The position numbers were made by a program, and so were the translations under genes. From Citrobacter rodentium NBRC 105723 = DSM 16636 (lineage in GTDB: Bacteria; Pseudomonadota; Gammaproteobacteria; Enterobacterales; Enterobacteriaceae): DNA of 64,000 bases. This document shows positions 1-7,857 of the stretch, one piece after another. The notes beneath the pieces are model-generated. The model ran no database searches, was not told where the DNA came from, and saw nothing but the letters and a program-made list of their open reading frames with translations. Numbering within the stretch: position 1 is the stretch's first letter; the number at the start of each line of letters is the position of its first letter. The stretch spans positions 3,472,001-3,536,000 of the forward strand of contig NZ_CP082833.1 of the NCBI RefSeq assembly GCF_021278985.1, written 5' to 3'.

Positions 1-98
1 CCGATATGCAAAAAGCTTCGGTTTCTATGCAGATGGGCATCCAGGTGCGCAACAAGCTGGTAGCGGCGTATCAGGAAGTGATGAGCATGCAGGTGTAG
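1..98 (+). CDS. fliE: FliE, flagellar hook-basal body adaptor (C-terminal fragment)
   Basis: Only the last 31 codons are inside the window; the reading frame runs from the window edge to a TAG at 96-98. The visible tail (..[26 protein letters not shown]) is the conserved C-terminal helix of FliE, the periplasmic protein that joins the MS ring to the rod. In Salmonella fliE stands alone, divergent from fliF, and faces the yedFED/amyA/fliTSD block, which fits the genes that follow here. Confidence 0.93.
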
Positions 99-213
99 GT
101 GTTCTGATCTAATCAATAAAAAGTATGCGCTGCATCATAATAACTGGCATGCATTGCGGCTATTTTTCATGGCCGCTGATTTCAGATAAATCCAAATGCC
201 AGAGTAACAATAA

Positions 214-522
214 ATGAAAATATTGATGATGATTGTAGCCGTCACTTTTTTAGCAGGTTGTACCAGCGATACGCGCTCTATGTGGCATAGCCGCTATGCG
301 TTCAAAACGGTAGGTCAGGTTGCTGCAATGTGTGACGATGGCGATCGGGACGCATGTTATGCGGCTCGCGACATGGGGGCGATGCAGGTGGGTCTGAATG
401 AAGCTAATCAGACGATTCAACAGCAACAAGCTCAGCAAGCCGCTATTGATGCAGCTAACCGGCCTGTTACGACTAACTGCACGCCGACAATCGGTGGTGG
501 AATGAGCTGCACGACGTTCTGA
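214..522 (+). CDS. small predicted lipoprotein, unknown function
   Basis: A 102-residue protein with a short hydrophobic leader and the lipobox LAGC (Cys16), so it is predicted to be lipid-anchored. The mature part has a Cys-containing segment (MCDDGDRDACY), then a Gln/Ala-rich stretch (about residues 57-82) that should be helical, and two more cysteines near the end (NCTP, SCTTF). The start follows AGAGTAACAATAA, a weak ribosome-binding site. I do not recognise a named family. It stands alone between fliE and the omptin gene. Similar small lipoproteins occur in enterobacterial genomes and prophages. Confidence 0.6.
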   Translation: MKILMMIVAVTFLAGCTSDTRSMWHSRYAFKTVGQVAAMCDDGDRDACYAARDMGAMQVGLNEANQTIQQQQAQQAAIDAANRPVTTNCTPTIGGGMSCTTF

Positions 523-650
523 TGAACACGGCATTATCGTGATGTTCGTGTAACGCAGCCCAGGAGTAGCGATCCGCATTACGGCTGTTTGGTTTTCCGC
601 ATAAGACGTCCTGCTGTTTTACGTCGGGCCTGACAGCCCGACGAAAGTGC

Positions 651-1598
651 TCAGAAGGTATATTTCAGGCCGACAGTGGCCATAAAGCTGTAGTTTTCAA
701 TGCCGGCAACGTTTTTAGCGCGATCGGAAGTATTATCGTTACGATCGTAAAGCGTTGAGTCCCCTTTTTTATTGGTTACGCGACTCCATACGCCTTCAAG
801 ATATACTTTTGCGTCGGGGGTAATAAAATAACCCGCATTCGCGCTAACAGAATAGTAATTTTGGTCTTTAACTTTACTGCGGAAGGTGATCCCGCGAGCG
901 TAATGTTCATCATTATCCGATGCCCGTACCCAGCCGCTGTATTTAAAGGCGCCGCCAACTTCAATGCTATCGTAACGATAGTTTCCGGTAAGTCCGATAT
1001 AAGGCATTTTATAGCGCTGTTTGTAGCCTATTCCTCTTTCGCCATCGGGGAATGAGCCATTTTCATTTCTGAAACCGCCATCTTCACTGTAAATATAAGT
1101 GCCTCCCGTGGCGTTAAAGCTATAGCGACTTTGCTGGTAGCCTGCCATCAGGCCAAATTGATAGTCTGGCTGGTTTAAAATCCAGCCTTTCATATTCAGG
1201 TCAAATTCATTGGCGTAGTTGAGGCGGGTATTGGGATGTCGGCTTTCATCGGTCCATGTTCCGGCGTTGCTGGCGTCCAGCCAGTCCTTATCAACCATAT
1301 TGGCCCCGCGACCGGCGATTGTGCTCCAGCCTGCCGCGCCGACAGAGAGCCAGGGCATCAGATCCCAGTTAATTGCCCCTTTAATTATTGCGGCATTATT
1401 GTATTTCCAGTCAAGTTGACTGACTTTTCTGCCGCCTTCTTCTGGCTCGTAAACGCGTTCTTTTGTTTTCCCGCTCAGCGTCCCCAGACTAATATCGGCG
1501 CTAAGCTTTTCAGGGGTAAACAAACCGGATTCGCCAGACGCCAGACAACTGAACGCAACGGGGGCGGTCAGCATGATTCCCAGAAGTTTTATACGCAT
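651..1598 (-). CDS. omptin-family outer-membrane aspartyl protease (OmpT/PgtE type)
   Basis: A 315-residue protein with an N-terminal signal peptide (cleavage near residue 20) and a C-terminal Phe after alternating aromatic residues, as in a 10-stranded beta barrel. The omptin active-site pairs are present: Asp103/Asp105 in MVDKDW and Asp230/His232 in NDEHY. Omptins bind LPS and cut between paired basic residues; known substrates are plasminogen, complement and cationic peptides. Long stretches resemble E. coli OmpT (GTWTDESRHP, NYANEFDLN, SRVKDQNYYSV-like). It could be the local PgtE orthologue or a separate omptin. It is monocistronic, minus strand, followed by a divergent intergenic gap. 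Confidence 0.9.
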   Translation of the reverse strand: MRIKLLGIMLTAPVAFSCLASGESGLFTPEKLSADISLGTLSGKTKERVYEPEEGGRKVSQLDWKYNNAAIIKGAINWDLMPWLSVGAAGWSTIAGRGANMVDKDWLDASNAGTWTDESRHPNTRLNYANEFDLNMKGWILNQPDYQFGLMAGYQQSRYSFNATGGTYIYSEDGGFRNENGSFPDGERGIGYKQRYKMPYIGLTGNYRYDSIEVGGAFKYSGWVRASDNDEHYARGITFRSKVKDQNYYSVSANAGYFITPDAKVYLEGVWSRVTNKKGDSTLYDRNDNTSDRAKNVAGIENYSFMATVGLKYTF

Positions 1599-1765
1599 AG
1601 TGATGACTCCATTTTGTCAGGTTTAATTATCAGGCAATTATTTTTATACCCGCTCCTGTTAGTCAATTATGCAAGGTAGTGTTGTTTGGCTTTTGTTTAA
1701 GTTAATGAGAAATAAAGCCACGATTAATGTGGCCGCAATAGCGTGCGATGGATAAGATGAGAGTA

Positions 1766-1788
1766 CCGGATGGCTTTATACCATCCGG
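1766..1788. terminator. REP-like hairpin between yedF and the omptin gene
   Basis: CCGGATGG (1766-1773) and CCATCCGG (1781-1788) form a perfect 8-bp stem with a 7-nt loop. This is the typical enterobacterial REP/attenuator sequence. It lies directly downstream of yedF (minus strand), so it may end or stabilise the yedEF transcript. Confidence 0.5.
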
Positions 1789-1795
1789 CCAGCCA

Positions 1796-2029
1796 TTATT
1801 TCTGAATTAAATAGCGAATCGTTGGCCCATCCTGCTGAATATCCAGCACCGTATAGCCGTGATTACGCGCGTCCAGCGGAATATTATTGATTGACTGCGG
1901 ACAGTCGCTTACCACTTCCAGAATTTCCCCTTTTTGAAGCTGTGGCATTGCCTCCAGCGTGGCGACGGCAGGGTAGGGGCAGGGTTCGCCGACCATATCA
2001 AGGCGGTAATCAGGAACGATATTTTTCAT
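1796..2029 (-). CDS. yedF: YedF, TusA-family sulfur carrier protein
   Basis: A 77-residue SirA/TusA-like protein. The CPxP signature (Cys17-Pro-Tyr-Pro20) follows the DMVGEPCP motif that defines the family. The cysteine is the predicted persulfide or selenide carrier. The start codon overlaps the end of yedE by 4 bases, so translation is probably coupled. The fixed pairing with the YedE transporter suggests a role in moving sulfur or selenium from the transporter to an acceptor; this role is inferred. Confidence 0.93.
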   Translation of the reverse strand: MKNIVPDYRLDMVGEPCPYPAVATLEAMPQLQKGEILEVVSDCPQSINNIPLDARNHGYTVLDIQQDGPTIRYLIQK

Positions 2030-3231
2030 GCGGATTCCTTAGCGAGGGTCAGCCCGGCGCGACGGAAGAAACGTTTTTCCCAGCCGATGATCAGCATCAG
2101 CGCGGTAAACAGCAGCAGATAAGTGACCAACAGGCCGCCGAGCGGGCCAAAGGCGTTCAGCAGATTGATTTTATCCCAATGGGTGGCAAGCGTCGGAGCG
2201 AAGTCGTCCCAGTAATAGGCCAGAATCGTCGAGCCGATGACGTTGCCCAGGCCTACCCACCAGTAGTGAACTTGGCCTTCCACCGCGCGGTACATCCAGC
2301 CGGTTTCACAACCGCCCGCCAGCACGATGCCGAAGCCGAACAGCAGGCCGCCGATAACGGCGTTCGGACCGGCCCACATGATCTTCGCCTCGACGCCGAG
2401 CTGCACGTAGCTGAAGATGCCGATGGCGCTTACCGCCATCCCGAAGATGATCGCCTTCGCCATCTGGGTACGCCCGGTGATCCACAGATCGCGAAAGGCG
2501 GAGGTAAAGCAGATTTGCGCGCGTTCAATCAGCAGGCCAAAGCCGACGCCAAACAGCATCGCCAGCCCCAGCTTCGGCTGGTTCATCGCCGTCAACAGCG
2601 CCCAGCCGATCATGCCGGCAAACACCAGCATCCCCAGACGGAAGCGGCGGCGCGCCTGATCTGGCTTCTGGGTCAGCGGCGATGCGGCGGAGACTTTTTG
2701 CATTTTGACCGGAATGCGGAAGACCGGCAGCAGCGTAAAGCGCGCGCCGAACCACGAGCCGATGGCGGTGGCGAGGGCAAAAAACCAGGCGTGAAGAGAA
2801 AATTGCGGAATGCCGGTGAAAAAGGCCGCCAGGTTACAGCCCATCGCCAGACGGGCGCCGAAACCGGCGATCATCCCGCCGATCACGGCCTGCATGATGC
2901 GCACCCGGCTGCGCGGCATACGCAGTTTGACGTTGTTGGCCCACAGCGCGGCGGCAAAGCAGCCGCCGAACATGCCGAGGATCATCATTCCGTCGATACG
3001 GGTAAGCGGGGTGCCTTCCAGATGAATGAGCTTGTAGTAGCCCCACTCTTCGGCGTGAACGCCAAACAGCTGCAGGATTTCTCCGCCCCAGCGAGTAAAT
3101 TCGCCGGTGACGGCCCAGAAGGTGCCGGTGATGCCAAAATAGTAAGTAGAGAGAATGCCCGCCGCGATGACCGCAGGGATAGGCGCCCAGAATTTAATTA
3201 ACCAGGCCTGTTTGAACTGTTGCCATGACAT
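2026..3231 (-). CDS. yedE: YedE, YeeE/YedE-family membrane transporter (sulfur/selenium)
   Basis: A 401-residue polytopic membrane protein with about ten hydrophobic segments and two Cys-centred motifs, AMGCNLAAFF and AGGCETGWM, typical of the YeeE/YedE (TsuA-like) family. Family members take up thiosulfate, and some are linked to selenium metabolism. It is the upstream gene of a yedE-yedF operon on the minus strand. The start ATG at 3231 is preceded by a purine-rich GAGGAAAAAAC. Confidence 0.92.
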   Translation of the reverse strand: MSWQQFKQAWLIKFWAPIPAVIAAGILSTYYFGITGTFWAVTGEFTRWGGEILQLFGVHAEEWGYYKLIHLEGTPLTRIDGMMILGMFGGCFAAALWANNVKLRMPRSRVRIMQAVIGGMIAGFGARLAMGCNLAAFFTGIPQFSLHAWFFALATAIGSWFGARFTLLPVFRIPVKMQKVSAASPLTQKPDQARRRFRLGMLVFAGMIGWALLTAMNQPKLGLAMLFGVGFGLLIERAQICFTSAFRDLWITGRTQMAKAIIFGMAVSAIGIFSYVQLGVEAKIMWAGPNAVIGGLLFGFGIVLAGGCETGWMYRAVEGQVHYWWVGLGNVIGSTILAYYWDDFAPTLATHWDKINLLNAFGPLGGLLVTYLLLFTALMLIIGWEKRFFRRAGLTLAKESA

Positions 3232-3417
3232 ATGTTTTTTCCTCTGAACTCAGAAGGGGTGAAACAAGAGTGCGGATAGTACACCACAACGGGTTTTTTA
3301 CCTGGTACTATTAAGCGGTAACACCGACTGGATCAAAAATCGGCTGGCAGCGGGAAAGTCTGGCGGCATCAGGGCTTTAATGCCACAATCCTCTTTTCTT
3401 CGCATGCAGGATGAATG

Positions 3418-3831
3418 ATGAAAAAATTAGCAATCGTTGGGGCATTACTGCTGTTAGCTGGGTGCGCCGAGGTGGAAAATTACAACAGCGTGGTGAAAAC
3501 ACCCGCGCCAGCCGGACTGGAAGGCTACTGGCAGACCCGGGGGCCGCAGAGCAGCCTGGTCAGTCCCGAAGCCATCGGCAGCCTGGTGGTCACTAAAGAG
3601 GGCGATACCCTGGACTGCCGCCAGTGGCAGCGGGTCATTGCGCTGCCGGGCAAGCTGAACACGCTTTCTGGCGATTTAACCAACGTCACGGTAAAGCGTG
3701 AGCTTTACGCCATCGAGCGGGAAGGGAATACCCTGGAATATGACGGAATGACCCTGCAACGCGTGGATCGTCCGACCGCTGAATGCGCCGCCGCGCTGGA
3801 AAAATCTCCGCTGCCGTCGCCGTTGCCTTAA
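3418..3831 (+). CDS. yedD: YedD, conserved outer-membrane lipoprotein
   Basis: A 137-residue lipoprotein with leader MKKLAIVGALLLLAGC (lipobox LAGC). The body (EVENYNSVVKTPAP, GYWQTRGPQ, DCRQWQRVIA) matches the conserved enterobacterial YedD. Three overlapping ATGs lie at 3411, 3415 and 3418; the one at 3418 is chosen because it gives the conserved MKKL start, 7 bases after AGG. Function is unknown. It is convergent with amyA. Confidence 0.92.
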   Translation: MKKLAIVGALLLLAGCAEVENYNSVVKTPAPAGLEGYWQTRGPQSSLVSPEAIGSLVVTKEGDTLDCRQWQRVIALPGKLNTLSGDLTNVTVKRELYAIEREGNTLEYDGMTLQRVDRPTAECAAALEKSPLPSPLP

Positions 3832-3839
3832 ACAAACGT

Positions 3840-3861
3840 CCCGACAGCAATGGCTGTCGGG
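3840..3861. terminator. bidirectional hairpin between yedD and amyA
   Basis: CCCGACAGC (3840-3848), a 4-nt loop AATG, then GCTGTCGGG (3853-3861) form a perfect 9-bp stem between the two convergent stop codons. There is no strong U tract, so it is a hairpin terminator candidate by position. Confidence 0.55.
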
Positions 3862-3868
3862 GCTGTGA

Positions 3869-5356
3869 CTATATTGCCTCTTCAATTACCCATACGCTGA
3901 CGCTGCCGCCGTTGCAGTAAAATGTCGCTTCGCCGTTCTCGTCAGTGACCACGCGCTCATCACGGTTGCCGAGATAGTCGCGCCAGGTTTTATTGCCGTA
4001 GTTTGCGCCAAGCGCAAGGGTCTTTTCGCCATCATCGCCGTTGGAAAGCACCACCACGCAGCCGGGATCGTCTTCTGTGCCGCTGCGGCTGAAGGCGATG
4101 CAGTTGGGATGGTCAAAATAGAGCGTCTGAACGCCGTGAGCGAAACGCTGACGGGCGAGAATAAGCTGGTCAAGCTGCTCAATCACCGGCATGTCGATGG
4201 GATAGGTGCCGCCATCGTCGCCGGTATCTTCATAGTGCGCGCCGTAGAGATCGGGATAGAATACGGAGGGCACGCCGTTTTCCCGCAGCAGGATCAGCGC
4301 GTAGGCCAGCGGTTTAAACCAAGGCTCAACCGGCGCTTCCAGCGCCTGCAGCGGCTGGGTATCGTGGTTGGCGACCAGCGTTACCGCATGAAACGGATCG
4401 GCCTCCACCAGCGTACCGCTGAAGATCTGCCGCATATCGTACTCGCGCCCCTGGCGGGAGGCCTCATGAAACTTCATCTGCAGAGGGGCGTCAAACAGCA
4501 TCGTTTTCCCTTCTACCTGATTAATGTAGTTTTGCAGCGTATCGACATCATGCGACCAGTATTCCGCGACGATAAACAGCGGCTCTGGCGCGACCTCCTG
4601 CACGTGTTCTATCCACTCCCTGTAAAACCAGGCCGGAATGTGCTTTACCGCATCAAGACGGAAGCCGTCGCAGTGGGTTTGATCCATCACCCAGCGGGCC
4701 CAGTATTTGATCTCCTCCGTCACGGCGCGGTTGCGGAAATCGATATTTTCGCCCATCAGGTAGTCAAAGTTGCCCATCTCATCGTCGACCTGATCGTTCC
4801 AGCCTTCGCCGGTATAGTCGTTGACGATTTTAAAGATGCCGTCCTCGGTGGGGTTTTCAATGTGGTCGATACCGCTGAAACATTTGTAATCCCAGATAAA
4901 CTGCGAATATTTCCCGGCGCGGGCAGGGAAGGTGTAGCGCGTCCAGCCTTCGCAGTCGATGATGTGGTCATCAATCTGATTACGATCGTCTTCGTTGACC
5001 CGCTGGATGCGAATCGCTTCTTTTTCGTCGGCGCCCATTTTGTGGTTTACCACCACGTCGAGCAGCACTGCAATCTGGTTTCGTTTCAGCGAGTCGATCG
5101 CCGCCAGCAGCTGTTGTTTGTCGCCATATTTGGTGGCGACCGATCCTTTTTGATCAAATTCGCCCAGATCAAATAGGTCATAGCAGTCGTAGCCGACAGA
5201 ATAGCCGCCCGATGCGCCTTTACACGCCGGAGGCAGCCAGACCATATTAATACCGATATCATTGAGCCCGTCCGCGCGCTCGGCAACTTCCTGCCAGAGC
5301 CTGCCGCCGTCGGGGTAATACCAGTGGAAGAACTGCAATAAAGTGGGATTTTTCAT
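3869..5356 (-). CDS. amyA: cytoplasmic alpha-amylase AmyA (GH13)
   Basis: A 495-residue GH13 enzyme without a signal peptide that hydrolyses internal alpha-1,4 bonds of maltodextrins in the cytoplasm. The catalytic residues are visible: nucleophile Asp235 in GFRLDAVKH, acid/base Glu265 in FIVAEYWS, and Asp332 in VANHDTQ. DVVVNHKMG (about 100-108) is conserved region I. The start at MKNPTLLQ has GGAG 9 bases upstream; a start 7 codons earlier is less likely. The position next to fliT is the usual enterobacterial arrangement. Confidence 0.96.
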   Translation of the reverse strand: MKNPTLLQFFHWYYPDGGRLWQEVAERADGLNDIGINMVWLPPACKGASGGYSVGYDCYDLFDLGEFDQKGSVATKYGDKQQLLAAIDSLKRNQIAVLLDVVVNHKMGADEKEAIRIQRVNEDDRNQIDDHIIDCEGWTRYTFPARAGKYSQFIWDYKCFSGIDHIENPTEDGIFKIVNDYTGEGWNDQVDDEMGNFDYLMGENIDFRNRAVTEEIKYWARWVMDQTHCDGFRLDAVKHIPAWFYREWIEHVQEVAPEPLFIVAEYWSHDVDTLQNYINQVEGKTMLFDAPLQMKFHEASRQGREYDMRQIFSGTLVEADPFHAVTLVANHDTQPLQALEAPVEPWFKPLAYALILLRENGVPSVFYPDLYGAHYEDTGDDGGTYPIDMPVIEQLDQLILARQRFAHGVQTLYFDHPNCIAFSRSGTEDDPGCVVVLSNGDDGEKTLALGANYGNKTWRDYLGNRDERVVTDENGEATFYCNGGSVSVWVIEEAI

Positions 5357-5423
5357 CTTCCGTGCTCCAGAAATCAAATGGCAACTTCTGGAGTATGGAA
5401 GATTTTTTTAAACGTGGCGGGAA

Positions 5424-5795
5424 TTATTGTAGCGCGCTAGGGGCGTCGGGGACCAGCAGCATACCGGAGAGGCGACCATAGGCATTATTCAGCGTTTTCT
5501 GGCGGGTTGACTGGCCGATCAAACTGCTCAGCTCATCCAGCCGCTGTTGTAACAGGCTTTTAAGAACCTGCTCATTATCCAGCGTTTGCTTTATGTAACC
5601 CGCTACCCGATCCTGAATACTTCGCGTAATGCTCGTTGGAGTTTGCTCTTCCATGACCGCTTCAATGCTTTGCAGATAGGTGACTTCCTGTTCCAGTAAA
5701 AGGTCCCATTCACCCCGCTGTGCTAGCTCCAGTAGCGACTGACTCAGCAGCGCAATACGCTGCCAATGGTTGATAAACTCCACGGCTGAGATCAT
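5424..5795 (-). CDS. fliT: FliT, FliD export chaperone and FlhDC antagonist
   Basis: A 123-residue helical protein matching Salmonella FliT (EFINHWQRIALLSQSLLELAQRGEWDLLL). It binds the filament cap FliD for export; when freed it binds FlhC in FlhDC and dampens class 2 promoters. The C-terminal helix (after about residue 95) is the autoinhibitory part. It overlaps fliS by one base in the fliDST operon. Confidence 0.96.
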   Translation of the reverse strand: MISAVEFINHWQRIALLSQSLLELAQRGEWDLLLEQEVTYLQSIEAVMEEQTPTSITRSIQDRVAGYIKQTLDNEQVLKSLLQQRLDELSSLIGQSTRQKTLNNAYGRLSGMLLVPDAPSALQ

Positions 5796-6202
5796 TAACG
5801 AGACTCCTGGGAAGATGCTTTTGGAGAAATCTGTTTCCAGGCATCCGCAATGTTGCTGAGTAACCCTTCCACTTCTTCTATGGCCTGAACGTCATTACGC
5901 AAATTCGCCTGTAGCAGGCGGCGGACCATATAGTCGTACAGATCGGCGAGATTGGCGGCCAGTTCGCCGCCTTTTTCCAGATCCAGTCCCGCCTTCAGGC
6001 CATTATCGATAATGTTAATGGCCTTGCTGATGGCTTCGCCTTTAGCGACGGTTTCACCCTGTTGCATAAACAAACGCGCGCGTACTAAGGCGCTATAAGC
6101 GCCGTCAAATAACATCTCTATCAGCTGATGGGGGCTGGCGCTCATTACGGCGCTTTCCACGCCAATCTGCGCATACGCTTTGGTACCGCTCGCGCTATAC
6201 AT
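5795..6202 (-). CDS. fliS: FliS, flagellin export chaperone
   Basis: A 135-residue four-helix chaperone. MYSASGTKAYAQIGVESAVMSASPHQLIEML is the conserved N-terminal half, with the N-terminal cap that occupies the flagellin site. It binds the C-terminal D0 helix of FliC and blocks cytoplasmic polymerisation. This matters here because the partner flagellin has an altered C-terminus. It is the second gene of fliDST, 15 bases after fliD. Confidence 0.96.
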   Translation of the reverse strand: MYSASGTKAYAQIGVESAVMSASPHQLIEMLFDGAYSALVRARLFMQQGETVAKGEAISKAINIIDNGLKAGLDLEKGGELAANLADLYDYMVRRLLQANLRNDVQAIEEVEGLLSNIADAWKQISPKASSQESR

Positions 6203-6217
6203 ATTTACCTCGTGTTA

Positions 6218-7618
6218 TCAGGAATTATTCATCGCCGTAAACTGCTGGGTCAGATACGTACTGGTGTTATTCAGTTTGCTCATCATGGTATCCAGCTGCG
6301 TAAACTGGGCGGTGTAGCGGGCGATCGTATCGTCAATGCTGCTGCTTACCGCTAAGTACTGTTTGGTAAGCTTTTTCAGCGTCGCGTTAATGCTGTCCTG
6401 CGCGTTGTCGATAATGCCGTCGTCGGACAGGTAGTCTTTTACCTGGCTGGCGATTTTGGTGGTGATGCCGGTTTCTTTACCGTCGCCGACCAGCAGTTCG
6501 CGCACCGAGGCGGTGTTATCGTCCAGCGCTTTTTTCAGCTTGCTATCATCAATCGACAATTTGCCGGTTTTACCGTCCTGCTTGATACCGATTTCATTCA
6601 GGGTCTTAAAGATGCCTTCGCTGCCGCTATTGGCAAATTGCGCGCGAATGCCGGTCTGAATCGTACGTACCACGCTATCGCCGACCAGCGCGCCGTTGTC
6701 TTCGTCCTGACTTTCCGCACCGGCATCGACCGCTTTATATTTGGTCAGAGTGTTAAAGGTATCGATAAGCGAGTTATAGGCGTCCACCCAGCCTTTGATC
6801 GCCTCGGTGGCTTTTTCATTGCTCTTGGTCACGGTGACGCGAACGTCTTTTACTTCTTTGGTCAGCTCAAGCGTTACGCCCTGCGGCGCATCGGTTATTT
6901 TATTGCTCTGACGCTCAATATCGATGCCGTTCATGGTGAGTTTGGCGTTTTGCGCCTTCACCAGTTCACTCATATTTCCGCTGTCGGTCGTGCTGTCATA
7001 GGACAACAGATCGTTCAGTTTACTGTCGCCGTCAACGGAGATGGTCATTTCACTGCCTTCACCTTCTTCCGCGGTCAGCACCAGGCGATACTCGTTGTCA
7101 TTCATCTTCACGACGCTGGCGGAGATGCCGCTGTCCGCATCGTTAATCGCTTTACTGATATCGTCGAGAGAGGTTTGATCGCTGCCCAGTTTAATTTCCA
7201 GCGGTTCATCGCGGCCCGGCTGATCGATGATGATAGTACGCGTTGCCGAACCGTCGCCGAGAGCCTCTTTGTTTGACGCGACGCTTTTCGTACTCAACGA
7301 CTGCGCCTGAGCCAGCTGCGTCACGCTGATGGTATAAATGCCCGGCGCAGCGCCAGCCTCGGTGCTGACTTTCAGATCATCACTGCTGCTGGTCGCATTA
7401 CTACTGCGAAACAGTTCCGCTTTATTCAGCGCGGCGTTGGCGGTCTGGAATTTCTCCAGCGCGCTTTTCAGGGTGCCATACGCCGTCAGACGAGCAGTAT
7501 TGTCGGTCTGTTGCTGGGTAATCGGATTTAAGCGTTTTTTCTCAGCGATAGTCAGGTTGTTTAGCAATGTATCCAACGGTAAACCTGAGCCTACGCCCAG
7601 CGAAGTAAATGAAGCCAT
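6218..7618 (-). CDS. fliD: FliD, filament cap (HAP2)
   Basis: A 466-residue capping protein that sits at the filament tip and folds incoming flagellin. It has the N-terminal conserved MASFTSLGVGSGLPL and a C-terminal helical domain ending in STYLTQQFTAMNNS. The start is set at 7618 because MASFTSLG is the invariant FliD start and AAGGAAACAG precedes it; the open frame runs 66 codons further up without support. It is the first gene of fliDST, divergent from fliC. Confidence 0.97.
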   Translation of the reverse strand: MASFTSLGVGSGLPLDTLLNNLTIAEKKRLNPITQQQTDNTARLTAYGTLKSALEKFQTANAALNKAELFRSSNATSSSDDLKVSTEAGAAPGIYTISVTQLAQAQSLSTKSVASNKEALGDGSATRTIIIDQPGRDEPLEIKLGSDQTSLDDISKAINDADSGISASVVKMNDNEYRLVLTAEEGEGSEMTISVDGDSKLNDLLSYDSTTDSGNMSELVKAQNAKLTMNGIDIERQSNKITDAPQGVTLELTKEVKDVRVTVTKSNEKATEAIKGWVDAYNSLIDTFNTLTKYKAVDAGAESQDEDNGALVGDSVVRTIQTGIRAQFANSGSEGIFKTLNEIGIKQDGKTGKLSIDDSKLKKALDDNTASVRELLVGDGKETGITTKIASQVKDYLSDDGIIDNAQDSINATLKKLTKQYLAVSSSIDDTIARYTAQFTQLDTMMSKLNNTSTYLTQQFTAMNNS

Positions 7619-7656
7619 GTCTGTTTCCTTGTGATTGCAAACAATTGTGCTGGTTG

Positions 7657-7683
7657 TTATCGGCAATCTGCGGGCAAAGTTTA
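7657..7683 (-). promoter_or_regulatory. sigma-28 promoter of fliDST
   Basis: Read on the minus strand: -35 TAAACTTT (7683-7676), an 11-nt spacer, and -10 GCCGATAA (7664-7657). The -10 matches the FliA consensus perfectly, the spacing is exact, and the -35 differs by one base from TAAAGTTT. It lies about 40 bases upstream of the fliD start. Confidence 0.9.
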
Positions 7684-7776
7684 ATAATAAATTTGCCCGG
7701 ATAATACGCAGAATAATGGTCATTAAAGTGGTTATTTCTCGGGCTAAGAAAAAAGCGGATAAAACAAAAAATCTTC

Positions 7777-7803
7777 TAAAGTTCGAATTAAAGGTGCCGA
7801 TAC
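7777..7803 (+). promoter_or_regulatory. sigma-28 promoter of fliC
   Basis: -35 TAAAGTTC (7777-7784), an 11-nt spacer and -10 GCCGATAC (7796-7803) fit the FliA consensus TAAAGTTT-N11-GCCGATAA with one mismatch in each box. The flagellin ATG is 55 bases downstream, giving the usual short leader where FljA acts in biphasic strains. Confidence 0.93.
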
Positions 7804-7857
7804 ATGATTTGGGCAACAGCCCAATAACATCAAGTAGTGATTGATAAGGAAAATATC

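Noticed and set aside
1891..3201. 436-codon plus-strand open frame opposite yedE and yedF
   Set aside because: It is fully antisense to two conserved genes, rich in Arg/Gln/His/Pro from high-GC third positions, and has no recognisable domain.
4109..5176. 355-codon plus-strand frame opposite amyA
   Set aside because: Antisense to the complete amylase gene with intact catalytic residues; no family features.
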